Origin: Pelagomonas calceolata
Lineage: Eukaryota > Sar > Pelagophyceae > Pelagomonadales > Pelagomonadaceae
Length of the DNA: 64,000 nt
Direction: 5' to 3'
Assembly (NCBI GenBank): GCA_918797485.1
Contig: CAKKNE010000001.1
Span: forward strand, 1,674,001 to 1,738,000
The notes beneath the pieces are model-generated. The model ran no database searches and was not told the origin of the DNA. It saw only the letters and a program-made list of their open reading frames with translations. Below are positions 1 to 9,925 of the stretch, piece by piece; positions within the stretch are counted from its first letter, which is position 1, and every line of letters begins with the position of its first letter. A program made the translations under genes and the position numbers.

Positions 1-711
1 AAACGCCTGGGCGCCGCCTTCCACCGCTAGTTGCGGTCCTACATCGGTCATCTTGTGCACCGCATTGATAGCGGGCCTCGTGAAACTGCAAATTTTTTGT
101 TTCTCGCCATCAGTTATAGGTAGGGAAGCTACCTGTTGAGCACAGTTGGACCATAATCTCGCGAAGGCCTCCTTATCCCCAAAAACTTCTTTGAGGCCCG
201 GTATTGATGTTATCAAGGCACCTTCGGGAGCCACTAAATAGTTCTTTTCGTAGTCGGGCTTGAACTGCAGGCCCACATAGACGTTCCAGTCCATGTACTT
301 CGTCTGGAGCAGTCCCAACTTTTTTAGCATTGGAGCCACAAAGTTCTCCAGGTCCTTGCGCGGTCCTACTCTGAATCTCCGCCACTTGTTGACAGGTTTT
401 TGTATTGTATTTTTGACGTATCGTCCCTGGCGATTGAAGGGCCAGCAATGTGCGGCCTTGAGTTCATTTGTTGGTGAGGCGGTGGGCGCGGGCGTCCGCT
501 TCTTCTTCTTGTGTCTTCTATGATGTTTCTTGGTGTGGTTCTTCCTGCCCGTGTGCGTGTGCGGCTTCTCCGGCGTCGGCGCCGGCGTCGGCTCCTGGCT
601 GAGCAAGTGGGTGATCATAAAAACCCAGGCCAGCACGAGGGCCAGCGCGAGCGCCGACACGCAGCGCGTGCTCACGCCGCGGCGCTTGCGCCTGTTCATA
701 TGTCGTGGCAT
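1..711 (-). CDS. Partial type II membrane protein, possibly tubulin-tyrosine-ligase-like
   Basis: The frame opens at an ATG at 711 and stays open to the window edge (237 codons), so the C-terminus lies outside. Residues 1-12 are basic, 14-36 form one strongly hydrophobic segment (ALALALVLAWVFMI), and then comes a Pro/His/Lys-rich linker with runs such as KKHHRRHKKKKR. This gives type II topology with the body in the Golgi or outside (inference). The distal part (around residues 140-190, including NSIPGL-like ITSIPGLKEVFGDKEAFARLW) faintly resembles the start of TTL or other ATP-grasp ligases, but no catalytic motif lies inside the window. It could equally be an unknown glycosyltransferase-like protein. 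A 24-bp palindromic element lies 248 bp upstream. The gene is real by codon pattern; its function is open. Confidence 0.6.
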   Translation of the reverse strand, partial: MPRHMNRRKRRGVSTRCVSALALALVLAWVFMITHLLSQEPTPAPTPEKPHTHTGRKNHTKKHHRRHKKKKRTPAPTASPTNELKAAHCWPFNRQGRYVKNTIQKPVNKWRRFRVGPRKDLENFVAPMLKKLGLLQTKYMDWNVYVGLQFKPDYEKNYLVAPEGALITSIPGLKEVFGDKEAFARLWSNCAQQVASLPITDGEKQKICSFTRPAINAVHKMTDVGPQLAVEGGAQAF

Positions 712-1138
712 TGTGTGTTAGCTCGCTCAGTGCTAGCTCTGCTTGCCTGGCTTCCGTGGCCTACGTCTTAGACGAGAGCGGCGAGCCGCAGGAGACTGTT
801 CATACTACCTCGGCCGAACGCTGCCCATGTGCCGTGCTGCCATGCGGTACGGTCGCAGAAGTGCGCCTCGGTTGCGGGTTAGCTCGCTCGTACCTCCGCG
901 CGCCTCAATCTCACCGCGCGGGCAGCCTAAACGCATGCAATTTGCTCTGCTTTTTTTGGCTAGTGTCTTACTGGCCGCTAGCGCGTAAACGCGGGAGCCC
1001 TGGAAGCCGCTCGACTCTGAGCTATGTCACGGCTTTTGCCGCCGACATGGACCTCCTGGGGAGCAGCGCTCGAGCCCCGACGCCGTGGCGGCGGCGCCGG
1101 AGGTCGACGCGCCCCAGCGAAAAACTACACGTGCCCAC
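712..1138. other. Intergenic, upstream region of the partial gene
   Basis: No convincing gene. It lies upstream of the minus-strand gene starting at 711 and downstream of the minus-strand gene ending at 1139. The only structured feature is the palindromic element at 959-982. Confidence 0.6.
959..982 (-). repeat. 24-bp imperfect palindrome, copy 1
   Basis: GCTAGTG at the left end and CGCTAGC at the right end flank a ten-base core TCTTACTGGC. Read on the minus strand it runs GCTAGCG to CACTAGC toward the gene starting at 711, 248 bp away. Same sequence class as the copies at 12491, 44778 and 52954. Confidence 0.7.
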
Positions 1139-2068
1139 TTACTCCTCGGGCATGGCACCCGCCGCGGCCGCCCCGCGCGCATACTTCGCCCCTTCGTAGT
1201 CGGGGTCCAGCGCCGAGCCCTCGTCCGCGTACACCACGTCGTCCATCGCCAGCAACTCGACGTGGCCGTCCTTGGACTCGTGGTGCTCTCTCGCTGCCTG
1301 AGCCCCTCTCGCATATTTGGCCCCTTCATAGTCCGGATCGAGACCGTCCGCGTTCGGCAGGACGCCGACCGCACCATCTCCAACATTTCGACCCGACACC
1401 GTGCGGTCGATCTTGCTCTCCTCTTTACTCTCACTCGACAGATCCAATTCGCCCTTGCCCGCCTGTTCGAAGGCGTGGGCGGCCACGATGACCGTGTAGG
1501 CCTTGTGCCACCGCTTGATGGCCGAAGAACGAGCGGATTTGACCTTCCTTAGTCGGTCCGGCGCGATGTGTTTTTCGACCTCATCAGTCTCATCGTACTT
1601 GACTTCGTAGACGGGACCCACGGGACCCGTCGTCACTTGCGTGACGTGGCCCACGAACTCCAACGCGCTGTCGACATCCCTCACTTTGACCTCATCGCCG
1701 ACCTCGATCGTGTGCCACGCTAGAACTCGCCGACACACATCCAAGAGTACAGATTGGACGTCATCCTCGCCAAAGTCGACCGTGCACATCATGCCGTTGA
1801 TCGCAATGACCACGCCCTCGTAAAACATCCCCTCGACGGGCGCCTGCACGACGTCGCCGCATTGTATAGCGGCGTGGTCCTCCATGGTCGTACTCAAGAC
1901 TTCTTGATCGTACTGCTGTCTTAGTTTTTTCATTAACATGGCTTTCTCTGTATCGGTGTCGCATGACTCAACCTCGGCGTCGTACTGGGCCTTGAGCTTC
2001 GCGTACAGAGCTCTTTCAGCGGGGTTTGTGAGCTCGTCGACGGGGATGGCCGAGGCGCCTGCCCCCAT
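1139..2068 (-). CDS. Putative N-myristoylated protein with Tudor/agenet-like segments and a C-terminal repeat
   Basis: 309 aa if translation starts at the MGAGAS methionine (2068), chosen because MGxxxS is a strong N-myristoylation signal; an in-frame upstream start (2122) would bury it. Residues 1-60 look helical. Residues 65-185 hold two beta-rich stretches (VVQAPVEGMFYEGVVIAI and IEVGDEVKVRDVDSALEFVGHV) resembling Tudor/SH3-like barrels. The C-terminus carries two copies of LDPDYEGAKYARGA separated by about 30 residues. Membrane attachment through myristate is inferred. No enzyme motif is visible. It could be a flagellar or membrane scaffold. Confidence 0.65.
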   Translation of the reverse strand: MGAGASAIPVDELTNPAERALYAKLKAQYDAEVESCDTDTEKAMLMKKLRQQYDQEVLSTTMEDHAAIQCGDVVQAPVEGMFYEGVVIAINGMMCTVDFGEDDVQSVLLDVCRRVLAWHTIEVGDEVKVRDVDSALEFVGHVTQVTTGPVGPVYEVKYDETDEVEKHIAPDRLRKVKSARSSAIKRWHKAYTVIVAAHAFEQAGKGELDLSSESKEESKIDRTVSGRNVGDGAVGVLPNADGLDPDYEGAKYARGAQAAREHHESKDGHVELLAMDDVVYADEGSALDPDYEGAKYARGAAAAGAMPEE

Positions 2069-2395
2069 GATGCTGCCCTTTGGCTCGTCGGTGCGCGCGC
2101 GGCGGTCGGCGGCCGTCCCCAAAACGCACAGCGCAGGCGCTCCCGGGAGGCCTAGTGGGTTTACGAGCTGGTAAGCGACGAGGCCTTACCACAGAACTGG
2201 TACATGAGAGCTCGCCTCGCGGCGGCGGCGTGCCCGGGCGGCCTCGCTCCGGGGAACCTCGACGAGGCGGCTGCGTCCGCGCCGCGACTGCCCTTCCGTA
2301 CGCCTCCCCCCGCCCCCACGCCATCGCCGCGACCCGCCGACGGGGTACGACCGACGCGTCGCCGCGCCCCCACGACCTACTTAAGATCCAGCACC
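2069..2395. other. Intergenic, no feature seen
   Basis: 327 bp between two minus-strand genes. GC-rich, with frames on both strands but no coding signature, and no palindromic element. Confidence 0.5.
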
Positions 2396-2971
2396 TTACT
2401 CCTCCGGCGGCGCCGCCGCGGCATCTCTCTCGCTCTGCAAAACCATCGCACCATCAATCTTCGCGATATTGGGCAGTCTCCGCAGCACTTCAATCTTCGC
2501 CTCGGTAGGTTCCAACCCTTCGTACATGGGGTTGCCCACCAGTAAAATATCTCTCAGGCCGGGGTTCGCGGATAACTTGCTCAACTCGTCAAAATTTTTG
2601 AGCTGATTGTTCGACATGTACAGCACTTGCAAATTCGTCAAGTTCGACAGGCCGTCCAAGGACTGGATCTGGTTGTACGAGCACCAGAGCTCCTCCAAAT
2701 TGTCCCCCAGGTCGTCGAGTTTATCAAATTTCTTGATCACGTTCCGGCCCACGCTCAAAATCTTGAGGTTCGGCAGCGACAGGGCCACGCCGAACTTGTC
2801 GATGGCGTTCGTGCTCAATTGTAAATGTTCGCACGCCGCCAAGTTGTTCAGAGACCCGTCCATCTTCGCGATGGGCGGCACCTGGCAGTAGAGCTTGACG
2901 ATCTTGGCCTCCGCGGCCACCTCGCCGGTCTTGGCCTCGAAGTTCTTGATGGCGGCGCCGCAGGTCGTCAT
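2396..2971 (-). CDS. DNAL1: Axonemal dynein light chain 1 (LRR type, LC1)
   Basis: 191 aa, the usual length for the family. It is the leucine-rich-repeat light chain that binds the microtubule-binding region of outer-arm dynein gamma heavy chain in cilia and flagella (family knowledge). The sequence shows KLYCQVPPIAKMDGSLNNLA at residues 26-45, then successive LRRs including LQLSTNAIDKF, LKILSVGRNVIKKF, LEELWCSYNQIQSL and LQVLYMSNNQLKNF, and the capping region DILLVGNP. All are diagnostic of DNAL1 rather than a generic LRR protein. It starts at the only suitable ATG (2971), just upstream of KNFEAKTGEVAAEAK. Its presence means the organism builds motile flagella at some stage. Confidence 0.93.
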   Translation of the reverse strand: MTTCGAAIKNFEAKTGEVAAEAKIVKLYCQVPPIAKMDGSLNNLAACEHLQLSTNAIDKFGVALSLPNLKILSVGRNVIKKFDKLDDLGDNLEELWCSYNQIQSLDGLSNLTNLQVLYMSNNQLKNFDELSKLSANPGLRDILLVGNPMYEGLEPTEAKIEVLRRLPNIAKIDGAMVLQSERDAAAAPPEE

Positions 2972-3500
2972 GGTGGCTTAGAGATGGGCTGCCCTCGGTT
3001 CCTGGCTCGGTGGTGCTGCGCCGGCGCGGGCGCTTGAGTGCTTCTAGGTGGTGGTAGTGGAGGCCGCGAGGCTGTCCCGGGCTGCGTTTCTCGGGCGGCG
3101 CGGGCGTCGCGCGCGCGTAGAGGTCTATGGCGTTGTTTGCCTCCGAAACCGCTTGTCGGGTTTTCTCTCTCGTTTGTTCCTTCGTTTCGCGGCGCGGAGC
3201 CCTCCCCGCGGCCCGCGACGCCCTGCCCCGGCTGGGAGGAGGCCTCTTGCCTGAGCTCCCATATCACAGACCCCAGCGCGGTTGGCATCCATCTCGTGCG
3301 CCCGCGCCGCAGCGGTCGCGTAGCATCGTTGAAGAGGTGCTGAGTATCAGCACGCGTCGTGGCCAACGCGGTCGCGTCGAAAGACCGACCGGCTGGGCCT
3401 CCACGGGCAGCCCCCAGCCTTGGGGCTGCCCCAGGCGTGCCCTTGCGACGCGCACCCGTCGCCTCCCGTCGACAAGCGACCCACGGGCACGTGAACCGCG
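2972..3500. other. Divergent intergenic region
   Basis: 529 bp between the DNAL1 start (minus) and the EF-hand gene start (plus). GC-rich, no palindromic element and no clear TATA box. It presumably holds both promoters. Confidence 0.5.
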
Positions 3501-4568
3501 ATGGGCCTCCTCGAGTGCATCTGCGGCTACGGCGTCGCGCCGACGGCCGACGACCGCATCGCCAAGGCGATGCAGACGTTTAACCTGAAAGTGCGTTCCC
3601 GGTGTGTAGAGGCGGTCTCACTTCATTGAAACGCGTCGTCTCCGCGAGAGCGGGCGAGGGGTGGTCTCGTTTTCGAGTTTGAGCCGTTTCGCGGCGCGTC
3701 AGAGAGACCGTCGTCGTGATCCCACGCCGCGCGCAGGAAAAAGATATAAGAGTACTGTGGCACATGTTCAAGAAGCACGACAAGGAGCGCCGGAGCATCA
3801 TCGCTATTAGTGACTTCTACGACAAAATAGTATTCGTACCCAGAACCATTTTTTGCGATGGGCTGTTTGATCTGATAGAAGCCGCGGACTCAGAATCAAT
3901 AGATTTCGGGGAGTTCGTGGCGGCCGTCACCACCTACTGCTTCTTCGAGATCCCGGAGGTCCTCAAGTTCTGCTTTTTCGTCTTTGATCGAGATAAAAAA
4001 GGTTTTATTACGCAGGAGGAGATGCGGCTCTTCGTCGACGCGATGCACGGCAACGAGATGTCTACCAATGTTGAGTTCGCCTTAGATAATTTGAAATATA
4101 GAAAGGACGGGAAATTTGACTTCGAGGAGTTCAAGGGCATGCACCACTTATATCCATCGGTGCTGTTTCCCGCCTTCCGGTCCGCGGCTCAGTGTCGACA
4201 CCGACGCCCTCGTCATGATCATCCGAGAGTCTACGCACAGGCTGCAGAACGCGATGATGCAGGCCATGGGCGGCGAGCAGTTCTGGGAGTCGAAGAAGCT
4301 CGAGCTGTCCATGCAGAAGGAAGACGAGAGGAAACGGGAGGCCAATAGGGAGGCCCGCGAAAAGGCGGAAGCTTATAAATATAGGGAGGACCAGGTCAGA
4401 AGACATATGGGTTCCATCAAGTACTACCTGATGCCCAAGAACCGGGCGAAATATTATGAAGTGTATCCTCTGCCCAAAAAATATAGGGTGATGGAGGAGC
4501 AAGAACGAGCTCGGGCGAAGCGTGAAAAACAATTGGCCGAGATGCGGAAGAAGAAGGCGGCCCAGTAA
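3501..4568 (+). CDS. EF-hand protein with dual acylation signal, three exons
   Basis: Model: exons 3501-3590, 3737-4179 and 4241-4568, giving 286 aa. The start MGLLECICGYG has Gly2 and Cys6/8, fitting myristoylation plus palmitoylation. Intron 1 (146 nt) begins GTGCGT and ends GCGCAG. Intron 2 (61 nt, 4180-4240) is needed to pass from the first open frame to the last, and it restores FPAFR-LQNAMMQAMGGEQFWESKK, which reads continuously. A good calcium loop lies in FDRDKKGFITQEEM, and a weaker one in YRKDGKFDFEEF. The C-terminal third is a Lys/Glu/Arg-rich helix. Likely a membrane-anchored calcium sensor; calcineurin-B-like is possible but unproven. The last intron is not introner-like. Confidence 0.75.
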
Positions 4569-4745
4569 TGTTTGTTGTGTGAGTTGGTCGTAGTTCGGTG
4601 CTAGGACTCGTGGTCGTCGCGGCGGCCGCGCGTGGCTCGCGTGTTCGTTTTCGCGGGTGGGAGCGCGTCCGAGGGACGCTATGGGCGCCGAGGGGCCTCC
4701 TCGGCGTCCACATCTACGCTTGCTGCGGCGGCATAGCAAAAGCGG

Positions 4746-4769
4746 GCTAGCGTGCATCAACACACTAGG
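4746..4769 (+). repeat. 24-bp imperfect palindrome, copy 2 (variant core)
   Basis: Starts GCTAGCGTGCATCAA and ends CACACTAGG. The core TGCATCAACA differs from the common GCATGTAAGA but nearly matches the copy at 35528-35551 read on the minus strand. It points toward the FGAM synthase start about 190-230 bp downstream. Confidence 0.6.
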
Positions 4770-4913
4770 CCGGAGAGCGAGGTTGGGCTTGAGTTTTGAA
4801 AGTTGCGGGCTGACAAGTGCACTACGGAGGTAGCAGGCCGGTCCGGAAGGCTCAGTACTACCGTCGCAGCGACCAGCACAAAGCGGTTCGAACCGAAACG
4901 ACTGGGTAGCGGC

Positions 4914-4919
4914 TATAAA
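4914..4919 (+). promoter_or_regulatory. TATA-like box of FGAM synthase
   Basis: TATAAA inside GGCTATAAAGC, 45 bp before the ATG at 4959 and 84 bp before the ATG at 4998. The spacing would put a start site near 4945, so both ATGs remain possible. Confidence 0.35.
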
Positions 4920-4997
4920 GCAAAGAGCGCGCCAGCCAGCAAAGAGCGCGCAGCACATATGCGCCAGAGCCCGCGCACGGTCGCCAGCGATCCCGAC

Positions 4998-7900
4998 ATG
5001 GCCGACGACGTGCACGCAGCGCTCACCAAAGCGCTGGCAACAGGCACGCCCGCGCGCGTGTTTCGGCGCGGCGTCGCGTCCGCCGCCGCGTGCGAAGCCG
5101 CGGCGAAGGCTGTGGAGCGGGCGACGGGCACGCCCTGTTCCGTGGAGATCGAGCACTGCTTCAATATTACGTCCACGGCGCTGGGCGACGATGCTAATGA
5201 AGCCGCTTCAGCATTACGATGGCTCTTGGCCGAGACGTTCGCCCCAGAGGACTTAAGGGCCTCCTCTCCTTCGTGTACCGTGGAGGTGGGCCCGCGGCCG
5301 GCCTTTGCGTCGGCCTGGTCTTCTACTGCTGTACTTGTAGCGGAAGCCTGCGGCGCGAAGGGTCTGCAGCGCGTCGAGAGATCTAGAAGGTACTTCATTA
5401 CTCCTGCCGTCGACGCCAAGAAAGCCTCCGAAGCGTTACATGACCGCATGACGGAGTGCGTCTACGACGGCACGGCGCCGTTCTTCGACCTGAAGACGGA
5501 ACCGCCTTCGAAGATTGGCACAGTCTCGTTAATTGCAGGCGGCGTCGAGGCGCTGAAGAAGGTTAATAGTGAACGAGGTTTGGGCTTCGACGCCTTCGAC
5601 GTGGCCTACTACGCCCAATTGTTCTCAGAAAAATTAGGCCGAGATCCGACGGACGTCGAGCTCTACGACATGAGTCAGTCGAATTCTGAACACAGTAGGC
5701 ACTGGTTCTTCTCGGGGCGGCAGGTCGTCGACGGCGTCGAGAAGGACCAGTCCTTGTTCCGGCTGGTGAAGGCTACGTTGTCGAAAGCTCGCGAGAAGGC
5801 TCAGTCACTAGGAAGGGAGGACTCGTCGGTGGTCGCGTTCTCGGACAATTCCTCGGTCATCAAAGGTGGGACTTGCCGTGTGCTCGTGCCCGAGGACGCG
5901 GCGAAGGCGGACGACGATGCGACGCATGTGGGCTATGGTGCGGCTCCGCTCGTCGAGCGAACTAGGACCTTACACGCTTTGCTGACCGCAGAGACGCACA
6001 ACTTCCCGTGTGCTGTCGCGCCGTTCCCTGGGGCCGAAACGGGAGCCGGCGGGCGGTTACGGGACGTCCAGGCCACCGGTCGCGGCGCGCACGCGTGTGC
6101 TGGGGTCGCCGGTTACTGCGTCGGCAATTTACACTTGCCCGACCATGCCATAGCGGGAGAAGAATGCACCGCTTCCCTACCGTATCCGGGCCACCTCGCG
6201 ACACCTAGTACAATTCTGAAAGACGCGTCCGACGGCGCCTCCGACTACGGCAACAAGTTCGGCGAGCCTTTAGTGTTGGGCTACTGTCGGTCCCTAGGAT
6301 TACCAGATGACGGCACGGGTAAGCGAGTGGAGTGGCTCAAGCCCGTCATGTTCTCGGCTGGAGCTGGATGGTTAGATTCCAGACACTGCCTCAAGAACAA
6401 GGCCGAGAAAGGCATGCTCGTGGCCAAGGTCGGCGGTCCGGCCTACCGCATCGGCATGGGCGGCGGCGCCGCCTCCTCCAGAGTTGCGTCCGACGGCAAC
6501 TCGGCGTTGGACTTTGATGCGGTGCAGCGCGGCGACGCGCAGATGTTGAACAGGATGAATCGCGTCGTGCGGGCTTGCGTCGAGAGAGGTAACGCGAACC
6601 CCATCATCAGCATCCACGACCAGGGCTGCGGCGGCAACGGCAACGTTTTGAAGGAGATCGTCGAGACCTGTGTGGAAATCCTGAGAATTATTCGCGTCTC
6701 GCGATCTCGGCACCGCGGCCATGTTTTCGGCTCAAACTCGGACACGACGTTCCTCTGATACACTCGACCGACTGGAGCGAGCCACACCTCACGCACACCC
6801 CGAGATATCCCGAATTGAAGGGCGCTTGAACTTTGATGTCCACACAGGTCGAAACCGAGGGCGCGACGTATCACCTCTCGAAGTTCACGCTTGGGGATCC
6901 CACGCTCACGGCTACGGAGCTGTGGGGCGCCGAGTACCAGGAGTCGAACGCCATTTTGGTGGATAAAGGTGATAGGGAGCTGTTGGAGAGGATGGCTTCT
7001 AGGGAGCGGTGTCATGTGGATTTTGTGGGTGAGGTCTCAGGTGACGGCATCGTTAAAGTAATAGATGACCGCTTTGCCGATCCGCAAGTCGTCAGTGAGT
7101 TGCCTCTGTCTCTCGTTTTAGCTGATATGCCCAAGAAGGTCTTTTCTTCTGTTACGCCTGCGCCGGCGTTTACTCCCCTCAAAATACCTGCGTCGTTGAC
7201 GTGTCGGGAGGCTACTCGTAAGGTGTTAGGATTGCCCTCCGTGTGCTCCAAGCGGTTCTTGGTGCACAAGGTCGATCGGTCAGTGACTGGATTGGTGGCC
7301 CAACAGCAGTGCGTCGGTCCGTATCAACTACCGCTGTCGAACTGCGCCGTGTTGGCTAGATCACATTTATCGACGGAAGGCGTCGCCATTGCTGTTGGGG
7401 AGGCGCCGCAGTTATCTGCCTTGTCACCGTCAAGGATGGCCAAGCGCTGCGTCTGCGAGATGCTGACTAACTTGTGTTGGGCGTCCGTACAGCATCGGAA
7501 CGACGTCCGGTTGTCGGCGAACTGGATGTGGGCCGCGAAGCTGGACGGGGAAGGTGCGCGCATGTACGAGGCCTGCGAAGCGTTGTGTGACGCTCTGATA
7601 ATCACGGGCACGGCGGTCGACGGCGGCAAGGACTCGCTGAGCATGGCCGCCGCTGATGGGAAAGGTGGTGTGTGTCGATCACCGGGAGCATTAACACTAA
7701 CGGCGTACGCGACCTGTACGGATATTACGGCCACGATCACGCCGGATTTGAAGCGAGGTGGCGGCGGTCTGGTCTTCGTCGATCTTGGAAGTAGTGCCTT
7801 GGGCGGCTCGGCTTTGGCCCAAGCGCTGGGTCAGCTAGGCAGCGAAGCGCCTGATTCTGATGTTGAGAGTACTACAAAAGCTTTTGATATTGTACAAACA

Positions 7901-9154
7901 TTAATCAGAGATGAATTGATTGTCGCGGGCCACGACCGCTCGGACGGTGGTCTAGTCACTACATTACTGGAAATGGCTTTTGCTGGTGGGTGTGGCATCT
8001 CATGCAGTTTCACTGGTAGCGATTGGGCCTCCGTTTTATTCAATGAGGCGCCTGGTCTAGTCGTGCAGTGTGCAAAGGGTAAAGAGAATGCCGTGTTACA
8101 AGCGTTTTCTGGATTAAAAGCGGTCCAGTGCGGTTCCATCGGAGAGGACTGCTCCATTGCCGTAAATGGATCTGAGGTACTAAAAGCCCCGCTGCGCGAG
8201 CTGTGGAAAGAGTGGGAGAGCACTAGTTTTGCCATGGAACGACTCCAAGGGAGAGATGCAAAGTGTGTAGCCGCGGAAGAGGCTTCATTATCAGTACGCA
8301 AGCCACCGGTCTACCGATTCGCCTTCGATGCGTGGGTGGAACGACCTTTGTCCAGTAGGAAGCGCGTCGCGGTCATCCGGTGCGAGGGGAGCAACGGCGA
8401 CCGCGAGATGTGCTCGGCGTTTCATCTCGCGGGCTGCGAGCCCTGGGATGTTGCGGTTGCTGACTTAGCTAGTGGGTCGTTGGATCTCGACCGGTTCCGG
8501 GGCGTGGCCTTCGTCGGTGGGTTCTCCTTCGCGGATACGCTCGATTCAGCAAAAGGATGGGCCGGGTCGATCAAGTACCATGCGACCTTGCGACCGTTGT
8601 TCGAGCGCTTCAAGGCTCGCAGTGATACGTTTTCGCTGGGCGTGTGCAACGGCTGCCAGTTACTCGCTCTGCTCGGGTGGGTCCCTGGCGTGAAAGCGGA
8701 TGTGCCGGAACACCTGCCTCGCTTCGTGCACAATGCGTCGCGGAAGTTCGAGAGCCGGTGGTCCTCGGTCACTATTCTCGACAGTCCTTCCGTATTGTTG
8801 AAGGGCATGGCCGGTTCTTCCTTAGGAGTGTGGATCGCGCACGGCGAGGGCCGCGCCTACTTTCCCGACGATTCTCATCGGCAACTAGTTGAGTCGAAGA
8901 ATCTGGCGCCGATCCGCTACGCCGACGATAGCGGCAAGGCCACGGACGCATACCCGTTTTGCCCGAACGGCGCGGCGTTAGGCGCGGCCGCTTTATGCTC
9001 GCCGTGCGGCCGCCACCTCGCCATGATGCCTCATCCAGAAAGATGCGTGCTGCCCTGGCAGTGGCCCTACCTGCCGCCGGACCAACCGAAGTTTGCTCAG
9101 AGATCGCCGTGGCGGAAGCTCTTCGAGAACGCGGCGGCGTTCCTCGAGGACTAG
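4998..9154 (+). CDS. PFAS: Phosphoribosylformylglycinamidine (FGAM) synthase
   Basis: Fourth step of purine synthesis: FGAR + Gln + ATP gives FGAM. Exons 4998-6659 and 6848-9154 give 1322 aa, close to the eukaryotic single-chain enzyme (~1340). The N-terminal PurS-like region is followed by the ATPase halves (DMSQSNSEHSRHWFF, TAETHNFPCAVAPFPGA, GGNGNVLKEI, GDPTLTATELWGAEYQESNA) and a C-terminal class I amidotransferase with nucleophile Cys about 1154 in GVCNGCQLL and PHPER with the catalytic His. The start at 4998 (MADDVHAAL) was chosen as nearest the conserved region; the ATG at 4959 is an alternative. The single intron is an introner (6660-6847); removing it rejoins KEI-VETEGATYHL exactly as in the family. 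Confidence 0.95.
6660..6847 (+). mobile_element. Introner element 1 (188-nt intron in FGAM synthase)
   Basis: GT-AG intron. Its first 8 bases (GTCGAGAC, 6660-6667) are duplicated with one change just after it (GTCGAAAC, 6848-6855). Between them lies an element with ends CTGTGTGGAAATC (from 6668) and GATGTCCACACAG (to 6847), an imperfect terminal inverted repeat. The 5' splice GT comes from the target copy and the 3' AG from the element, as described for introners generated by nonautonomous DNA transposons. The interior lacks the GCGTCGATGGCGT core of the other copies, so it is a different subfamily. Confidence 0.85.
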
Positions 9155-9223
9155 TGCTCGTCTATCCCTCTCCCCCTCGTAACGAGCTTCTATTTAGTCG
9201 GGATATACATACAGGGGGATTCC

Positions 9224-9724
9224 TCACGGCGCGCCGGCGAGGTACAGGTAGGGCCGCCGCCCCGCCGGCCGGATCACGTGCCAGACGTACTCGCCGTGGC
9301 GCCAGATGAATTTCAAGGGCTCGCCCTGGCGCCAGGCGAGCGTCGCGCCCTCACCGTGGTTCCAGACGAAGTTGAGGGCGGGCATGGCTCGTTTTGGCGC
9401 CGGCGGCGCGGCGACCATGCCGCCGAGGGCCCGTAGGAGCAAGGCTATGAAGATGAAGGCGGCAACACCGGTGATTTTCCGCCCGTCCTCTGATTTGATG
9501 AATATCCTTGCTTTGTTGATGTAGGTCTGGAGCTTTTGGCGGAGCTGTTGGAGCGGCGCGGTGCGCGGCGCCTCCTGCGGCTCGCTGCCCGCGTCCGCGT
9601 ACCGCAGCGCTGTGGGCGCTAGCGCGACGCGCGGCTGCGTGATGGGTGCTGCGGAGGGCAACCGCTGCAGGTGGCGCGTCGGTGCGAAGGCTACTGCGGC
9701 TGAGACAAGGAGGAGGCAGTTCAT
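9224..9724 (-). CDS. Putative plastid membrane protein with W-x-x-G-E repeats
   Basis: 166 aa from the ATG at 9724 (MNCLLLVSAAVAFAPTRH); 9736 upstream is not an ATG. The signal peptide ends in AVAFAP, matching the stramenopile ASAFAP-type bipartite plastid presequence. A transmembrane segment (ITGVAAFIFIALLLRALGG) lies near residues 85-105. The C-terminus holds a near-repeat of about ten residues: FVWNHGE, LAWRQGE, FIWRHGE. Function unknown; the repeat resembles no family I recognise. Confidence 0.65.
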   Translation of the reverse strand: MNCLLLVSAAVAFAPTRHLQRLPSAAPITQPRVALAPTALRYADAGSEPQEAPRTAPLQQLRQKLQTYINKARIFIKSEDGRKITGVAAFIFIALLLRALGGMVAAPPAPKRAMPALNFVWNHGEGATLAWRQGEPLKFIWRHGEYVWHVIRPAGRRPYLYLAGAP

Positions 9725-9925
9725 TGTGAGTTTCAAAAATGGGAGTGCCAGGCGTGTTATTGATCAATGCCGGTCTCGCAGCGCTGGCGTTCCGATCCGT
9801 AGTGTCGCTCACGCAAGCTGCGGGTGCACACGGTAGCGATGCGCGGCCACACGACGCGCGTCGAGTTTTTGCCTAACGAGCGGGTTTTTCAGCGTCGACG
9901 AACGCGGTAGCTTTTGTACATTTTC

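Larger units (their letters stand above)
4569..4997. other. Intergenic, promoter region of FGAM synthase
   Basis: 429 bp. It contains the palindromic element at 4746-4769 and a TATA-like box at 4914-4919. No gene is seen; open frames here are antisense or frame shadows. Confidence 0.55.

Noticed and set aside
4180-4192. A 13-nt GT-AG segment that would also restore frame in the EF-hand gene
   Set aside because: Too short for spliceosomal removal; the 61-nt alternative ending at 4240 restores frame and gives the smoother FPAFRLQNAMM sequence.
4880-4895. GCGGTTCGAACCG, like a tRNA T-arm
   Set aside because: No matching acceptor, D or anticodon stems around it.
9317-9341. Near-perfect palindrome around TGGCGCCA
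   Set aside because: Lies in coding sequence and follows from the W-R-Q-G-E codons; not treated as a regulatory site.
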